Source of the DNA: Cellulomonas sp.
GTDB taxonomy: Bacteria; Actinomycetota; Actinomycetes; Actinomycetales; Cellulomonadaceae
DNA: 8,682 nt
Assembly (NCBI GenBank): GCA_027451305.1
Contig: DAIDJQ010000110.1
Location: 1-8,682 of the forward strand
Direction: 5' to 3'
The position numbers were made by a program, and so were the translations under genes. A model generated the notes under the pieces. It saw only the letters and a list, made by a program, of their open reading frames with translations. It ran no database searches and had not been told where the DNA came from. Positions 1-6,700 of the stretch are shown in pieces. Positions within the stretch are counted from its first letter, which is position 1, and every line of letters starts with the position of its first letter.

Positions 1-48
1 GGGGAGCGGTGGCAGGTCGCGGCGCCGGCCGTCCTCGCCGCGCTCTGA
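1..48 (+). CDS. 3' end of an unidentified upstream gene (partial)
   Basis: Frame 1 from the left edge reads 15 sense codons (GERWQVAAPAVLAAL) followed by TGA at 46-48. The Ala/Leu/Val-rich helical tail with a tryptophan looks like a normal protein C-terminus. The stop lies just before rfbA on the other strand, so the two genes would be convergent, and a long hairpin covers the junction. Too little is visible to name a family. A nucleotide-sugar or glycosyltransferase gene would suit the neighbourhood, but that is a guess. It could also be a chance open stretch, since stops are rare at this GC content. Confidence 0.4.
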   Translation, partial: GERWQVAAPAVLAAL

Positions 49-65
49 GGGCGGTCGAGGACGGC
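28..65. terminator. Hairpin between convergent genes, candidate bidirectional terminator
   Basis: GCCGTCCTCG (28-37) and CGAGGACGGC (56-65) are perfect 10-bp inverted repeats. The loop between them can extend the stem with CCGC (38-41) pairing to GCGG (51-54), leaving one bulged base. The stop codon of the upstream reading frame (46-48) lies in the apical loop, and the rfbA stop (79-81) lies 14 bases beyond the right arm. There is no U-tract on either side, as is common for terminators in high-GC actinobacteria. Position and stem strength support termination from both sides; activity is inferred. Confidence 0.5.
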
Positions 66-78
66 GGGAGCCGCACGC

Positions 79-948
79 TCAGTCCCGGGTTTCGAGGAGT
101 CCAAGCAGGTACGCTCCGTAGCCCGACTTGACGAGGGTCTCCGCGTGGGCGGCAAGCTGTTCGTCGGACAGGAACCCGCGCCGCCACGCCACCTCTTCGG
201 GCGAGCCGATCTTGAGGCCCTGCCGTGACTCGATGGTGCGGACGAAGTCGGACGCCTCGAGCAGCGAGTCGAACGTGCCCGTGTCGAGCCACGCAGTGCC
301 GCGCGGCAGCACCTCGACCCGCAGCCGTCCCTGCTCGAGGTACGTGCGGTTGACGTCCGTGATCTCGTACTCCCCGCGGGCCGATGGCTTCAGGTCTCGG
401 GCGATCGAGATGACGTCGTTGTCGTAGAAGTACAGCCCTGGGACCGCGTAGCTGCTCTTCGGGTGCGTCGGCTTTTCCTCGAGAGAGAGCGCACGGCCCT
501 CGGCGTCGAATGCGACCACGCCGTACGCCGTGGGGTCGGCGACGCGGTAGGCGAAGACCGCAGCACCGTCGATGTGGCGGAAGCGCATGAGCTGCGAACC
601 GAGCCCGGGCCCGTAGAAGATGTTGTCGCCGAGGACCAGCGCGGCCGGCTCGCTGCCGATGAAGTCCGCGCCCAGCACGAAGGCCTGCGCGAGCCCATTG
701 GGCACCTTTTGCTGCGTGTAGCTGATGGACACCCCGAACTGGGAGCCGTCCCCGAGTAGCCGTTCGAACTGGCTCGCGTCGTGCGGCGTCGTGATGACGA
801 GGATGTCGCGGATCCCGGCGGCGATCAACGTCGACAGCGGGTAGTAGACCATGGGCTTGTCGTAGACCGGCACCAGCTGCTTGCTGACGCCGAGGGTGAT
901 GGGGTGCAGACGTGTTCCGGAGCCCCCGGCCAGGATGATGCCGCGCAT
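79..948 (-). CDS. rfbA: Glucose-1-phosphate thymidylyltransferase (RmlA/RfbA)
   Basis: Cytosolic enzyme that makes dTDP-glucose and pyrophosphate from dTTP and glucose-1-phosphate, the first step of dTDP-L-rhamnose synthesis. The 289-residue length is typical of the short RmlA class. The nucleotide-binding signature [13 protein letters not shown] (6-18) is followed by SKQL (22-25). The metal/nucleotide motif GDN lies at 108-110, EEKP at 157-160, EITDVN at 195-200, and WLDTGT at 220-225 carries the second metal-binding aspartate. The tail [14 protein letters not shown] (243-256) is characteristic. The ATG start is firm because MRGIILAGG is the usual family N-terminus, although no clear Shine-Dalgarno sequence precedes it. 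It is convergent with the partial gene at the left edge and divergent from manA. No rmlB, rmlC or rmlD is visible, so the rest of the rhamnose pathway must lie elsewhere. Confidence 0.96.
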   Translation of the reverse strand: MRGIILAGGSGTRLHPITLGVSKQLVPVYDKPMVYYPLSTLIAAGIRDILVITTPHDASQFERLLGDGSQFGVSISYTQQKVPNGLAQAFVLGADFIGSEPAALVLGDNIFYGPGLGSQLMRFRHIDGAAVFAYRVADPTAYGVVAFDAEGRALSLEEKPTHPKSSYAVPGLYFYDNDVISIARDLKPSARGEYEITDVNRTYLEQGRLRVEVLPRGTAWLDTGTFDSLLEASDFVRTIESRQGLKIGSPEEVAWRRGFLSDEQLAAHAETLVKSGYGAYLLGLLETRD

Positions 949-1013
949 GGGACGTCAGTCTGGCCCAGTCGGGTGCTCCAGCGCCAAGGGGGCGGCCCCG
1001 AGCGGCGGGACTC

Positions 1014-1042
1014 GTGAGTGCGCATGGGTAGGCCGGTAGCAT
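1014..1042 (+). promoter_or_regulatory. Candidate manA promoter
   Basis: The hexamer TAGCAT (1037-1042) matches the -10 consensus at four of six positions, a common actinobacterial form. With a 17-base spacer the -35 would be GTGAGT (1014-1019), matching only the central TGA. The predicted transcript would start near 1049, giving a leader of about 29 bases before the GTG at 1078. The call is modest: only the -10 is good, but it agrees with the Shine-Dalgarno evidence for the downstream start. Confidence 0.3.
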
Positions 1043-1068
1043 CGCGGCGTCCCCTGTCAGCCGGACCC

Positions 1069-1072
1069 GAGG
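1069..1072 (+). promoter_or_regulatory. Shine-Dalgarno GAGG that decides the manA start
   Basis: GAGG sits five bases before the GTG at 1078-1080, ideal spacing. The upstream alternatives (GTG at 1018, ATG at 1024) have no comparable purine-rich motif at the right distance. Confidence 0.5.
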
Positions 1073-1077
1073 TCGTC

Positions 1078-2262
1078 GTGCAGCGCATCGTGCAAGCACC
1101 CCAGGTGTACAGCTGGGGTTCGTCGGACGCGCTGCAGCACGTCCTGGCGATCGACTACCCCGGTGTCCTTGCGGAGGCTTGGTATGGCGCGCACCCGTCG
1201 GCGCCGTCGTGGGTCGGCCGCGCGGGCCCGCTGGCCGACCTGATAGCCGCTGCACCGCACGACGCACTCGGCCCCGACGTGGTGAACCGCTTCGGCCCGC
1301 AGCTGCCGTACCTGCTCAAGGTGATCGCCGCGGAGCACCCGCTGTCGCTCCAGGTGCACCCGCACATCGAGGCGGCGCGCGCCGGCTACGACGCCGAGGA
1401 CACCGCCGGCGTCCCGCTCGACGCGCCGCACCGCAACTACCGGGACCGCAACCACAAGCCCGAGCTGATCTACGCACTGACCCAGTTCGAGGCGATGTGC
1501 GGCTTCCGGGCACCCCGCCGGGCGGCCGAGATGTTCGCCGACCTGGACTGCCCCCTGGCGAAGGAGCTGCACGGGGTGCTGGTGGAGAAGCCCTCCACGG
1601 AGGGCATCCGCGAGGCGTTCACGCGTCTGCTGGACCCCGAGACCCGGCCGACGCCGGACGAGGTGGGCCGGCTGGCCCAGGCGGTCGGCGCCCGGCTGGC
1701 CGACGGGTCGCCGTCGCCGCGCACCGACCGGACGGTGGTGCTGCTGCAGCGGGAGTACCCGGGCGATCCGGGCGTGGTGACGTCGATGCTGCTGAACCCG
1801 GTCACGCTGCAGCCCGGGGAGGCGATGTTCGTGCCCGCCGGCGGCGTGCACGCCTATCTGCACGGGGTCGGGATCGAGATCATGGCCAGCTCGGACAACG
1901 TGCTGCGCGCCGGGCTGACGCCCAAGCACGTGGACGTCCCTGAGCTGCTGCGGAACGTGGACTACGTGGCGGCGCCGCCGATCCGGATCGCGCCGGAGGT
2001 GTTCCACGGCGCCACCAAGGTCTACTACGCGCCGGTGGACGACTTCGAGCTGTCGGTGACCGACATCGCCGACGACGACGCGCACCCCCTGCCCGGGCGG
2101 GGTCCGCGGATCCTGCTGGCGCTGGCCGGCGAGCTGACGGTGGCGACGTCGAACGACGGCGTGCTGACGCTCGCCAAGGGCGAGGCGGCTTTCGTGCCGG
2201 CGAGCGACGGGCGCCTGACTGTGCGTGGTCGCGGGCGGCTGGTGCAGGCGGACGTGCCCTGA
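1078..2262 (+). CDS. manA: Mannose-6-phosphate isomerase, class I (type I PMI)
   Basis: Zinc-dependent cytosolic enzyme that interconverts fructose-6-phosphate and mannose-6-phosphate, feeding GDP-mannose and thus mannosylated envelope components. From the GTG at 1078 the product has 394 residues, the usual class I length. The N-terminus QRIVQAPQVYSWGS matches the family start. Expected zinc ligands are Q92 and H94 (in LSLQVHPH), E129 (in DRNHKPE) and H258 (in GGVHAYL). The catalytic arginine is R277 in SSDNVLRAGLTPKHVD. The C-terminal part is a second cupin-like fold. The frame is open back to GTG 1018 and ATG 1024, which would add 18-20 residues with no family resemblance. I prefer 1078 because of its Shine-Dalgarno sequence and the family N-terminus. 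It is divergent from rfbA and convergent with the TIGR03089 gene. Function is confident; the exact start is moderate. Confidence 0.95.
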   Translation: MQRIVQAPQVYSWGSSDALQHVLAIDYPGVLAEAWYGAHPSAPSWVGRAGPLADLIAAAPHDALGPDVVNRFGPQLPYLLKVIAAEHPLSLQVHPHIEAARAGYDAEDTAGVPLDAPHRNYRDRNHKPELIYALTQFEAMCGFRAPRRAAEMFADLDCPLAKELHGVLVEKPSTEGIREAFTRLLDPETRPTPDEVGRLAQAVGARLADGSPSPRTDRTVVLLQREYPGDPGVVTSMLLNPVTLQPGEAMFVPAGGVHAYLHGVGIEIMASSDNVLRAGLTPKHVDVPELLRNVDYVAAPPIRIAPEVFHGATKVYYAPVDDFELSVTDIADDDAHPLPGRGPRILLALAGELTVATSNDGVLTLAKGEAAFVPASDGRLTVRGRGRLVQADVP

Positions 2263-2271
2263 CGGCGCGCA

Positions 2272-2296
2272 CCGGCCAGGCCGGGCCGCCGGCCGG
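2272..2296. terminator. GC-rich hairpin between manA and the convergent TIGR03089 gene
   Basis: CCGGCC (2272-2277) pairs with GGCCGG (2291-2296) across a 13-base GC-rich loop. It starts ten bases past the manA stop, in the 87-base gap where two convergent transcripts meet. There is no U-tract. The location is right for a terminator, but such short GC stems arise easily at this composition. Confidence 0.3.
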
Positions 2297-2310
2297 GGGT
2301 CGTCCTGGCT

Positions 2311-2339
2311 CGGTCTGTCTCGACCCGGTCCGTCTCGAC
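2311..2339. repeat. Tandem 15-base repeat in the manA / TIGR03089 gap
   Basis: CGGTCTGTCTCGAC (2311-2324) and CGGTCCGTCTCGAC (2326-2339) differ at one base and repeat with a 15-base period. They lie between the hairpin at 2272-2296 and the end of the minus-strand gene. GCTCGG (2308-2313) and CCGAGC (2345-2350) could also pair around the repeat. The function is unknown; it may be a small local duplication or part of the shared 3' region. Confidence 0.55.
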
Positions 2340-2349
2340 GGGGGCCGAG

Positions 2350-3084
2350 CTACAACCGGTCGGCGGTGACGCGCTCACCGGTGACCAGCCTCGCGCGACG
2401 GGCCGGGTCCGACCGGAGCGCCGCTGCCATGGCGCCGTCGACCAGCACCACCGAGCCTGCGGCAGTCAGCACCGCCAGCACGTCGCCCAGCGCGGTGCCG
2501 AGGTCCTCCGGCGCGAGCAGCACCCGCTCGGCTCCGTCGGTGGATGCACCGGCCGCAGCGAACAGGTGGCCGTGCATCGTCCTCCCGGTCGGCTCCGCCA
2601 GCGCGACCGCGCCCGGATCGACGGTGGGCGCCCAGCCGATGCGGTCGGCGTAGGTCATCACGGCGGCGGCGGCATCGACGGCACCGGGCGGCAGCTCGCC
2701 GTCGAACCGGCGCGCCAGCGCGGGCAGGGCCACCGCGACGAGGTCACGAGCGCCAGGGTGGGCGTCGGGCCTCCCGGTCACCACCAGGTCCACGGCCTCG
2801 TCGTCGGCCCGGTCGAGCACCACGCAGGCCCCCACCCGCCAGACCGCGAGAGCCCACACCACCGACCGCCAGTGCGCCGGCAGGTCCAGCAGCGCGCGGG
2901 TGCCGGGTCCCGCGTCGTACTCCTCGACCAGCAGGTTCGCCGTCTTGGACACCCAGTTGTCCAGCACCGCACCGGACAGCTCGACCCGTTCGCCCTCGCC
3001 GGAGTACCACGTCAGGCGCGGGCGCCCCGGGTCGGTGGTCAGCAGCGCGAGCAGCTCGGCGACGGAACGAGGGGTGGCGGGCAC
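2350..3084 (-). CDS. TIGR03089-type protein (truncated AMP-binding-like)
   Basis: A protein of 244 residues from the GTG at 3084. It resembles the N-terminal part of AMP-binding (acyl-CoA synthetase/ANL) enzymes: an opening helix SVAELLALL, the strand pair RPRLTWYSGEGERVELSG, the helix ...NWVSKTANLLVEEY, then DLPAHWRSVVWALAVWRVGACVVL. I assign it to the actinobacterial family TIGR03089, whose members are usually single-copy and only distantly similar to AMP-binding enzymes. I see neither the Ser/Thr/Gly-rich phosphate loop (TSGTTGxPK) nor the C-terminal lid, so adenylation activity is unlikely. The function is unknown. The frame is open upstream to ATG 3180, but those 32 residues are Pro/Ser/Gly-rich and overlap the promoter. 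The GTG gives the family-like N-terminus and sits exactly at the predicted transcription start, implying a leaderless message. It is divergent from whiB, with a shared regulatory region. Confidence 0.85.
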   Translation of the reverse strand: MPATPRSVAELLALLTTDPGRPRLTWYSGEGERVELSGAVLDNWVSKTANLLVEEYDAGPGTRALLDLPAHWRSVVWALAVWRVGACVVLDRADDEAVDLVVTGRPDAHPGARDLVAVALPALARRFDGELPPGAVDAAAAVMTYADRIGWAPTVDPGAVALAEPTGRTMHGHLFAAAGASTDGAERVLLAPEDLGTALGDVLAVLTAAGSVVLVDGAMAAALRSDPARRARLVTGERVTADRL

Positions 3085-3090
3085 GCCGAC

Positions 3091-3119
3091 AGGGTAGGGC
3101 GACACGCCGGACGTGTCGG
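3091..3119 (-). promoter_or_regulatory. Promoter of the TIGR03089 gene (leaderless)
   Basis: Read on the minus strand, CCGACA (3119-3114) resembles the -35 TTGACA at four of six positions. TACCCT (3096-3091) is an acceptable -10 element, and the spacer is 17 bases. If the last base of the -10 is position -7, the transcript begins at 3084, the G of the GTG start codon. An inverted repeat (3100-3118) overlaps the -35 and most of the spacer, an arrangement suited to control by a bound protein. Confidence 0.6.
3100..3118. promoter_or_regulatory. Inverted repeat CGACACG-N5-CGTGTCG, candidate operator (WhiA-like GACAC)
   Basis: Perfect 7-bp arms CGACACG (3100-3106) and CGTGTCG (3112-3118) flank the spacer CCGGA. 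Each arm contains GACAC (3101-3105 plus; 3117-3113 minus), the core reported for the sporulation regulator WhiA in Streptomyces. The repeat covers the spacer and part of the -35 of the minus-strand promoter. The repeat is directly visible; the identity of the binding protein is inferred. Confidence 0.5.
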
Positions 3120-3143
3120 AATTCACCCCGGACGGATCCGGAC
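3107..3143. repeat. Three CCGGAC repeats in helical phase
   Basis: CCGGAC occurs at 3107-3112, 3128-3133 and 3138-3143, so start-to-start distances are 21 and 10 bases, about two turns and one turn of DNA. They lie between the two divergent promoters, upstream of the whiB -35. The motif is GC-rich and could recur by chance; the phasing is what makes it notable. Confidence 0.3.
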
Positions 3144-3160
3144 AATTAGCACGCTTCGGC

Positions 3161-3189
3161 TTGACCGGCCCGAACGACACGCGTGTAAT
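3161..3189 (+). promoter_or_regulatory. whiB promoter, near-consensus sigma-70 type
   Basis: TTGACC (3161-3166) matches the -35 consensus at five of six positions. TGTAAT (3184-3189) matches the -10 at five of six, and the spacer is the optimal 17 bases. This is the strongest promoter-like sequence in the window and lies in its most A/T-rich stretch. Transcription should begin near 3196, giving a leader of about 115 bases. The palindrome ACACGCGTGT (3177-3186) overlaps the spacer and the first three bases of the -10. Confidence 0.7.
3175..3186. promoter_or_regulatory. Second CGACACG/CGTGT site, over the whiB -10
   Basis: CGACACG (3175-3181) is followed directly by CGTGT (3182-3186). The inner ten bases ACACGCGTGT form a perfect palindrome. 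The left part repeats exactly the arm of the inverted repeat at 3100-3118, here without the 5-base gap. GACAC lies at 3176-3180. A protein bound here would cover the whiB -10. Centre-to-centre distance to the other site is about 72 bp, close to seven helical turns. Confidence 0.45.
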
Positions 3190-3195
3190 TCATGC

Positions 3196-3310
3196 CAACC
3201 GCGGTGGCGCGGGGCAGTGATCTGACAGGCCGGCTCGACCCTCTCGACAGCCCGAAGGACAGCCCACAGACCCAGGCAGCACCGAGCACCAGACCCGCAC
3301 GGAGGCACGT
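3196..3310 (+). promoter_or_regulatory. Predicted 5' leader of whiB
   Basis: If transcription begins near 3196, whiB has an untranslated leader of about 115 bases. It contains an 8-base direct repeat GACAGCCC at 3246-3253 and 3258-3265 (period 12) and two CTCGAC copies nearby. It ends in a C/A-rich, apparently weakly structured stretch before the Shine-Dalgarno sequence at 3301-3305. I see no recognisable riboswitch and no terminator hairpin. Confidence 0.4.
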
Positions 3311-3640
3311 ATGTGGAACCTGCTCGACGACGACGAGAGCTTCCCCTCCGACCGGAGGGTGGCAGGTTCTGCTCCCGCGTCCAACGTGCTCTCGCTCTTC
3401 GTGGAGGCCGAGGACGACGGCCTGATGGGGTGGCAGGAGCGCGCGCTGTGCGCCCAGACCGACCCCGAGGCGTTCTTCCCCGAGAAGGGCGGCTCGACGC
3501 GCGAGGCCAAGAAGGTGTGCACGGGCTGTGACGTGCGCGCCGAGTGCCTGGAGTACGCGCTGGCAAACGACGAGCGGTTCGGCATCTGGGGCGGGCTCTC
3601 CGAGCGCGAGCGGCGCAAGCTCAAGCGGCGTGTCGTCTGA
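3311..3640 (+). CDS. whiB: WhiB-family iron-sulfur transcriptional regulator (WhiB/WhiB2/WhmD type)
   Basis: Small cytosolic regulator of 109 residues that should carry a [4Fe-4S] cluster and act with partner proteins at promoters. The four cluster cysteines are C47, C70, C73 and C79, in the pattern Cys-X22-Cys-X2-Cys-X5-Cys. The core WQERALCAQTDPEAFFPEKG (41-60) and GIWGGLSERERRKLK (91-105), with the turn motif and basic tail, match the WhiB/WhiB2/WhmD subgroup, known in Streptomyces and mycobacteria for septation and cell division. The N-terminal 39 residues are an acidic extension; Streptomyces WhiB is shorter. ATG 3311 is preceded by GGAGG (3301-3305) with a five-base gap, which decides the start over the internal ATG at residue 39. 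It is driven by the strong promoter at 3161-3189 and divergent from the TIGR03089 gene. The glycosyltransferase begins 82 bases downstream, so co-transcription is possible but not shown. Confidence 0.95.
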   Translation: MWNLLDDDESFPSDRRVAGSAPASNVLSLFVEAEDDGLMGWQERALCAQTDPEAFFPEKGGSTREAKKVCTGCDVRAECLEYALANDERFGIWGGLSERERRKLKRRVV

Positions 3641-3646
3641 CGGGCA

Positions 3647-3659
3647 GGCGCGCGGCGCC
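3647..3659 (+). other. Short GC hairpin just after whiB
   Basis: GGCGC (3647-3651) and GCGCC (3655-3659) form a perfect 5-bp stem with a 3-base loop, six bases past the whiB stop. It has no U-tract. It may stabilise the 3' end of the whiB message or weakly attenuate read-through into the glycosyltransferase gene. Chance is a real alternative at this GC content. Confidence 0.25.
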
Positions 3660-3688
3660 GTTCCGCCCGCGGGAGTGTCGCAGCCGGG

Positions 3689-3706
3689 GACGGCGCCGGT
3701 GCCGTC
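3689..3706 (+). other. Hairpin just upstream of the glycosyltransferase start
   Basis: GACGGC (3689-3694) and GCCGTC (3701-3706) form a perfect 6-bp stem with a 6-base loop that can add one G-U pair. It ends 16 bases before the ATG at 3723. No clear Shine-Dalgarno sequence lies between the hairpin and the start codon. It may influence initiation, or mark the end of the whiB transcript. Confidence 0.35.
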
Positions 3707-3722
3707 GCATGATGGCGCGAGC

Positions 3723-6700
3723 ATGACCGAGACCATCTCGGGCCCCGGTGCCCCCACCACGACGACGTCGTCCATCCCCGTGACGGCGCCGGTGACCGCC
3801 GTCGTCGTCACAGCCGGCCTCACGCGCTACCTCCCGACGACGCTACGGGCGCTCGCGGGTCAGGTGCGTCGGCCGCTGCGCGTGCTCGTGGTGGACGTCG
3901 GCGGACCGGACGGTGTCGCGGCCGCGCTCGACGAGGCCTTCGCGGGCGCGCCTGCGCCCGTGCCGCGGCTCGTCCGCACGGCGACCCCCGGCGCGCGGAC
4001 GTTCGGCCAGGCGGCTACCCGTGCGCTGGAGACCATGGCCGACGCGCTCGGGGAGTCCCCGACCCCGTGGCTGTGGCTGCTGCACGACGACAGCGCGCCG
4101 GCGCCGGCCGCCCTGCTCGAGCTGATGCGCGCCGTCATTCACGCCCCCTCGGTGGCGGTGGCGGGGTCGAAGCAGCGCACCTGGACCGATCCGGAACGGC
4201 TGCTCGAGGTGGGCCTGCGCACCACGCGCTGGGGTCGGCGGATGTCGGACGTCGAGACCGGGGAGCTGGACCAGGGGCAGCACGACGGCCGCACGGACGT
4301 GCTCGGCGTCGGGCTCGCGGGCTCCCTGGTGCGGCGGGACGTCTGGGACGCGCTCGGCGGTACCGACCCCGCGCTGGGGCCGTTCGGCGACGGGCTCGAC
4401 CTGTCACGTCGTGCCCGGCTGGCCGGCCACCGCGTCGTCGTGGTGCCGGCGGCTGTCGTCCGGCATGCGCAGGCGGCCTACCACGGCGTTCGCGGCGCAG
4501 GTGCCGACCCGGAGACCGACCTCGACGGCGACGGCGAGCCTGACCTCGGCGACCCACGACGGTCGTTCGCGGCACGTCGTCGTTCCACCGTGCACGCCCG
4601 GCTCGTGGCCGCGCCGCTGCCGCTGCTGCCCCTGGTCGCGGCGGTGGCGTTCGTCGCCGCGATGGTGCGGGCACTCGTCCAGCTCACCGTGAAGCAGCCA
4701 GGTCTCGCCGTCGCCGAGCTGTCCGGGGGGCTGGGCGCGCTGAGCCGGCCCGGCGCGCTGCTGCGTGCACGGCGCACCGCCGCCCGCAGGCGGGCGGTGC
4801 CCCGCCGGACGCTTAGGCCCCTGCAGGCGGGCGTCCGGGACGTGTGGACCCAGGAGCAGGACCGGCGGCTCGCGAGGCTCGAGGCCCGCAAGGTGCAGCG
4901 GGCGCCGTCCGAGCTGGAGATCGGCGAGCTGGCGGCGCTGGCCACACGGCGGCGTACCACCGCGCTGGTGCTGACGGCGGGGCTGGCGATCGCCTCGCTC
5001 GCGGCGTTCGGGCGGCTGCTCGGACCGGTTGTCGGTGCCGGGGCGCGGCTGGTCGGAGGGGCGCTGGCGCTGAGCTCGTCGTCGGTCGGACAGCTGTGGC
5101 AGGCCGCGTCCTCCGGCTGGGTGCGCGACGGTCTGGGGCAGGCGGCACCGGCGGACCCGCTGCTGACCGTGCTCACGGTGCCGACCCTGCTGACGGGCAA
5201 CCTGCAGGCCGTCGTGGACGTGCTGCTGCTCGGTTCGGTGGTGCTGGCCGGGATCGGGGCCTGGGCCGCGGCAGGTGCGGCCACCCGATCGGTCGGCGTG
5301 CGCGCGTGGGCGGCGGTGGTGTGGGCGGCGGCACCGGCGCTGCTGCTCGGCGTCGGTGGTGGGCACCTGGGCGCGGTGGTGGCCCACGTCGCGCTGCCCT
5401 GGGTGGCGCTCGGCATGGCACGGGCTGCCGGCGTGCAGCGCGTGGACCAGGTGCAGTCCGGGCTCGCGACCGTCCGACCGGCCGGAGACGAGGACCTCCT
5501 GGTCGAGGCGACGAACCTTGGCTCGGAGGCCGCTGCGGCGGCCGCGCCCGCGACCATCCCGTCGCCGCACCCCGCGCCGACCCCGGCGCACGGCCTGCCC
5601 ACCGCAGCCGCCGTCGTGCCGCGGGTCGAGGCGACGACGGACGACGAGCCGGTGGACGACGAGCCGGCACCGGAGGCCGGGTCGGTGCTCGTCGGAACCC
5701 CGGACCCGACCGGGTCGATCGCGGGAGCCGCCGGCGCCGCCCTGGCGTTGGCGGTCGCCGTGGCGGGCGCGCCGGTGCTGCTGCTCCCCGCGATCGTCGT
5801 CGTGCTGGTCGCCGTTGCGACGGTGCCGCGGTGCCGCGGTCGGCTGCTGCTGGTGCCCGTGCCGGCCCTGGTGGTCGCCGGGCCGCTGGTCGCGGAGGCG
5901 GTGCGCCGCGGCGTGCCCGGCCTGCGGCTGCTGCTCGCCGAGCCGGGGCTGCCGATGCCGGTCGCTCCCGCCGGCCCCGTGCAACGGCTCCTCGGGCTGC
6001 CGACCGATCCGGCGGCGCTGGTCCCGGCGGGGCTGCACGGGACGGTTGCCACGTGGTGGCCCGCGGCGCTCGTCGGGACCGTGCTGGTGCTCGCCGTGCT
6101 CGCGCTGCTGCGTGGCGCACCCGTCGCCCGCGGTGTCCGCGTCGGGTGGCTGGTGGGGGTGGTCGGTATCGCGGTCGCCACGCTCCAGGCGGCCGTCCCC
6201 GCGGTGCACGCCGCCGCCGGCGTGGGTGCGGCCTGGGTCGGCGCGCCCTTGTCGCTGGCGCTGCTCGGGCTGCTGACCGCGGCCGTGCTCGGCACCGACC
6301 GGCTGCAGAACCGGCTGGCGCGGTCGACCTTCGGCTGGCGGCAGCCGATCGCCGTGCTGGTCGGGGTGCTCGTCGCGCTGGTCGCGGTCGGCTCCCTCGC
6401 CTCCTGGGTGTGGACAGCCCCCGCCGCCACGTCGCTGCGGGCGCTCGGCCGCCCCGTGGTCTCCGCCGTGGCGGCGCAGGCGCAGCAGGGCGTGGACGCC
6501 TCCCGGGTGCTGGCACTGACCGCCACGTCCGACGGGGTCTCGTGGGAGCTGCTGCGAGGCGACGGCGTCGGGATGGTGGACCAGTCCGCCGCCGTCGCGA
6601 CGGGATCGCTGACCGGCGGCCTGCGGTCCGCGGTGCCGCTCGGTCCGGACCCGGCGACGGCCGAGGTGCGCGCTCTCGTCGCGCGGCTCACCAGCACGGC

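Noticed and set aside
954..985. rfbA promoter on the minus strand (TTGGCG with a CAGACT-like -10)
   Set aside because: The -10 matches at only three positions and the spacer is 19 bases. Too weak to list.
1057..2085. 342-codon minus-strand frame opposite manA
   Set aside because: The plus strand carries the full set of ManA zinc ligands; the opposite frame is His/Arg/Val-rich shadow sequence.
3100..3188. BldD box at the whiB promoter
   Set aside because: The palindromes resemble ACNC...GNGT but do not fit the published spacing; the GACAC reading is closer.
3192..3425. 77-codon plus-strand frame starting at ATG 3192 and running into whiB
   Set aside because: Its ATG is three bases past the whiB -10, ahead of the predicted transcript start, and has no Shine-Dalgarno sequence. 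Its second half only shadows whiB in another frame.
3528..3722. Upstream extension of the glycosyltransferase frame inside whiB
   Set aside because: The extra 65 residues are Ser/Gly/Ala-rich, overlap the conserved whiB 3' end and have no glycosyltransferase character; ATG 3723 starts the recognisable protein.
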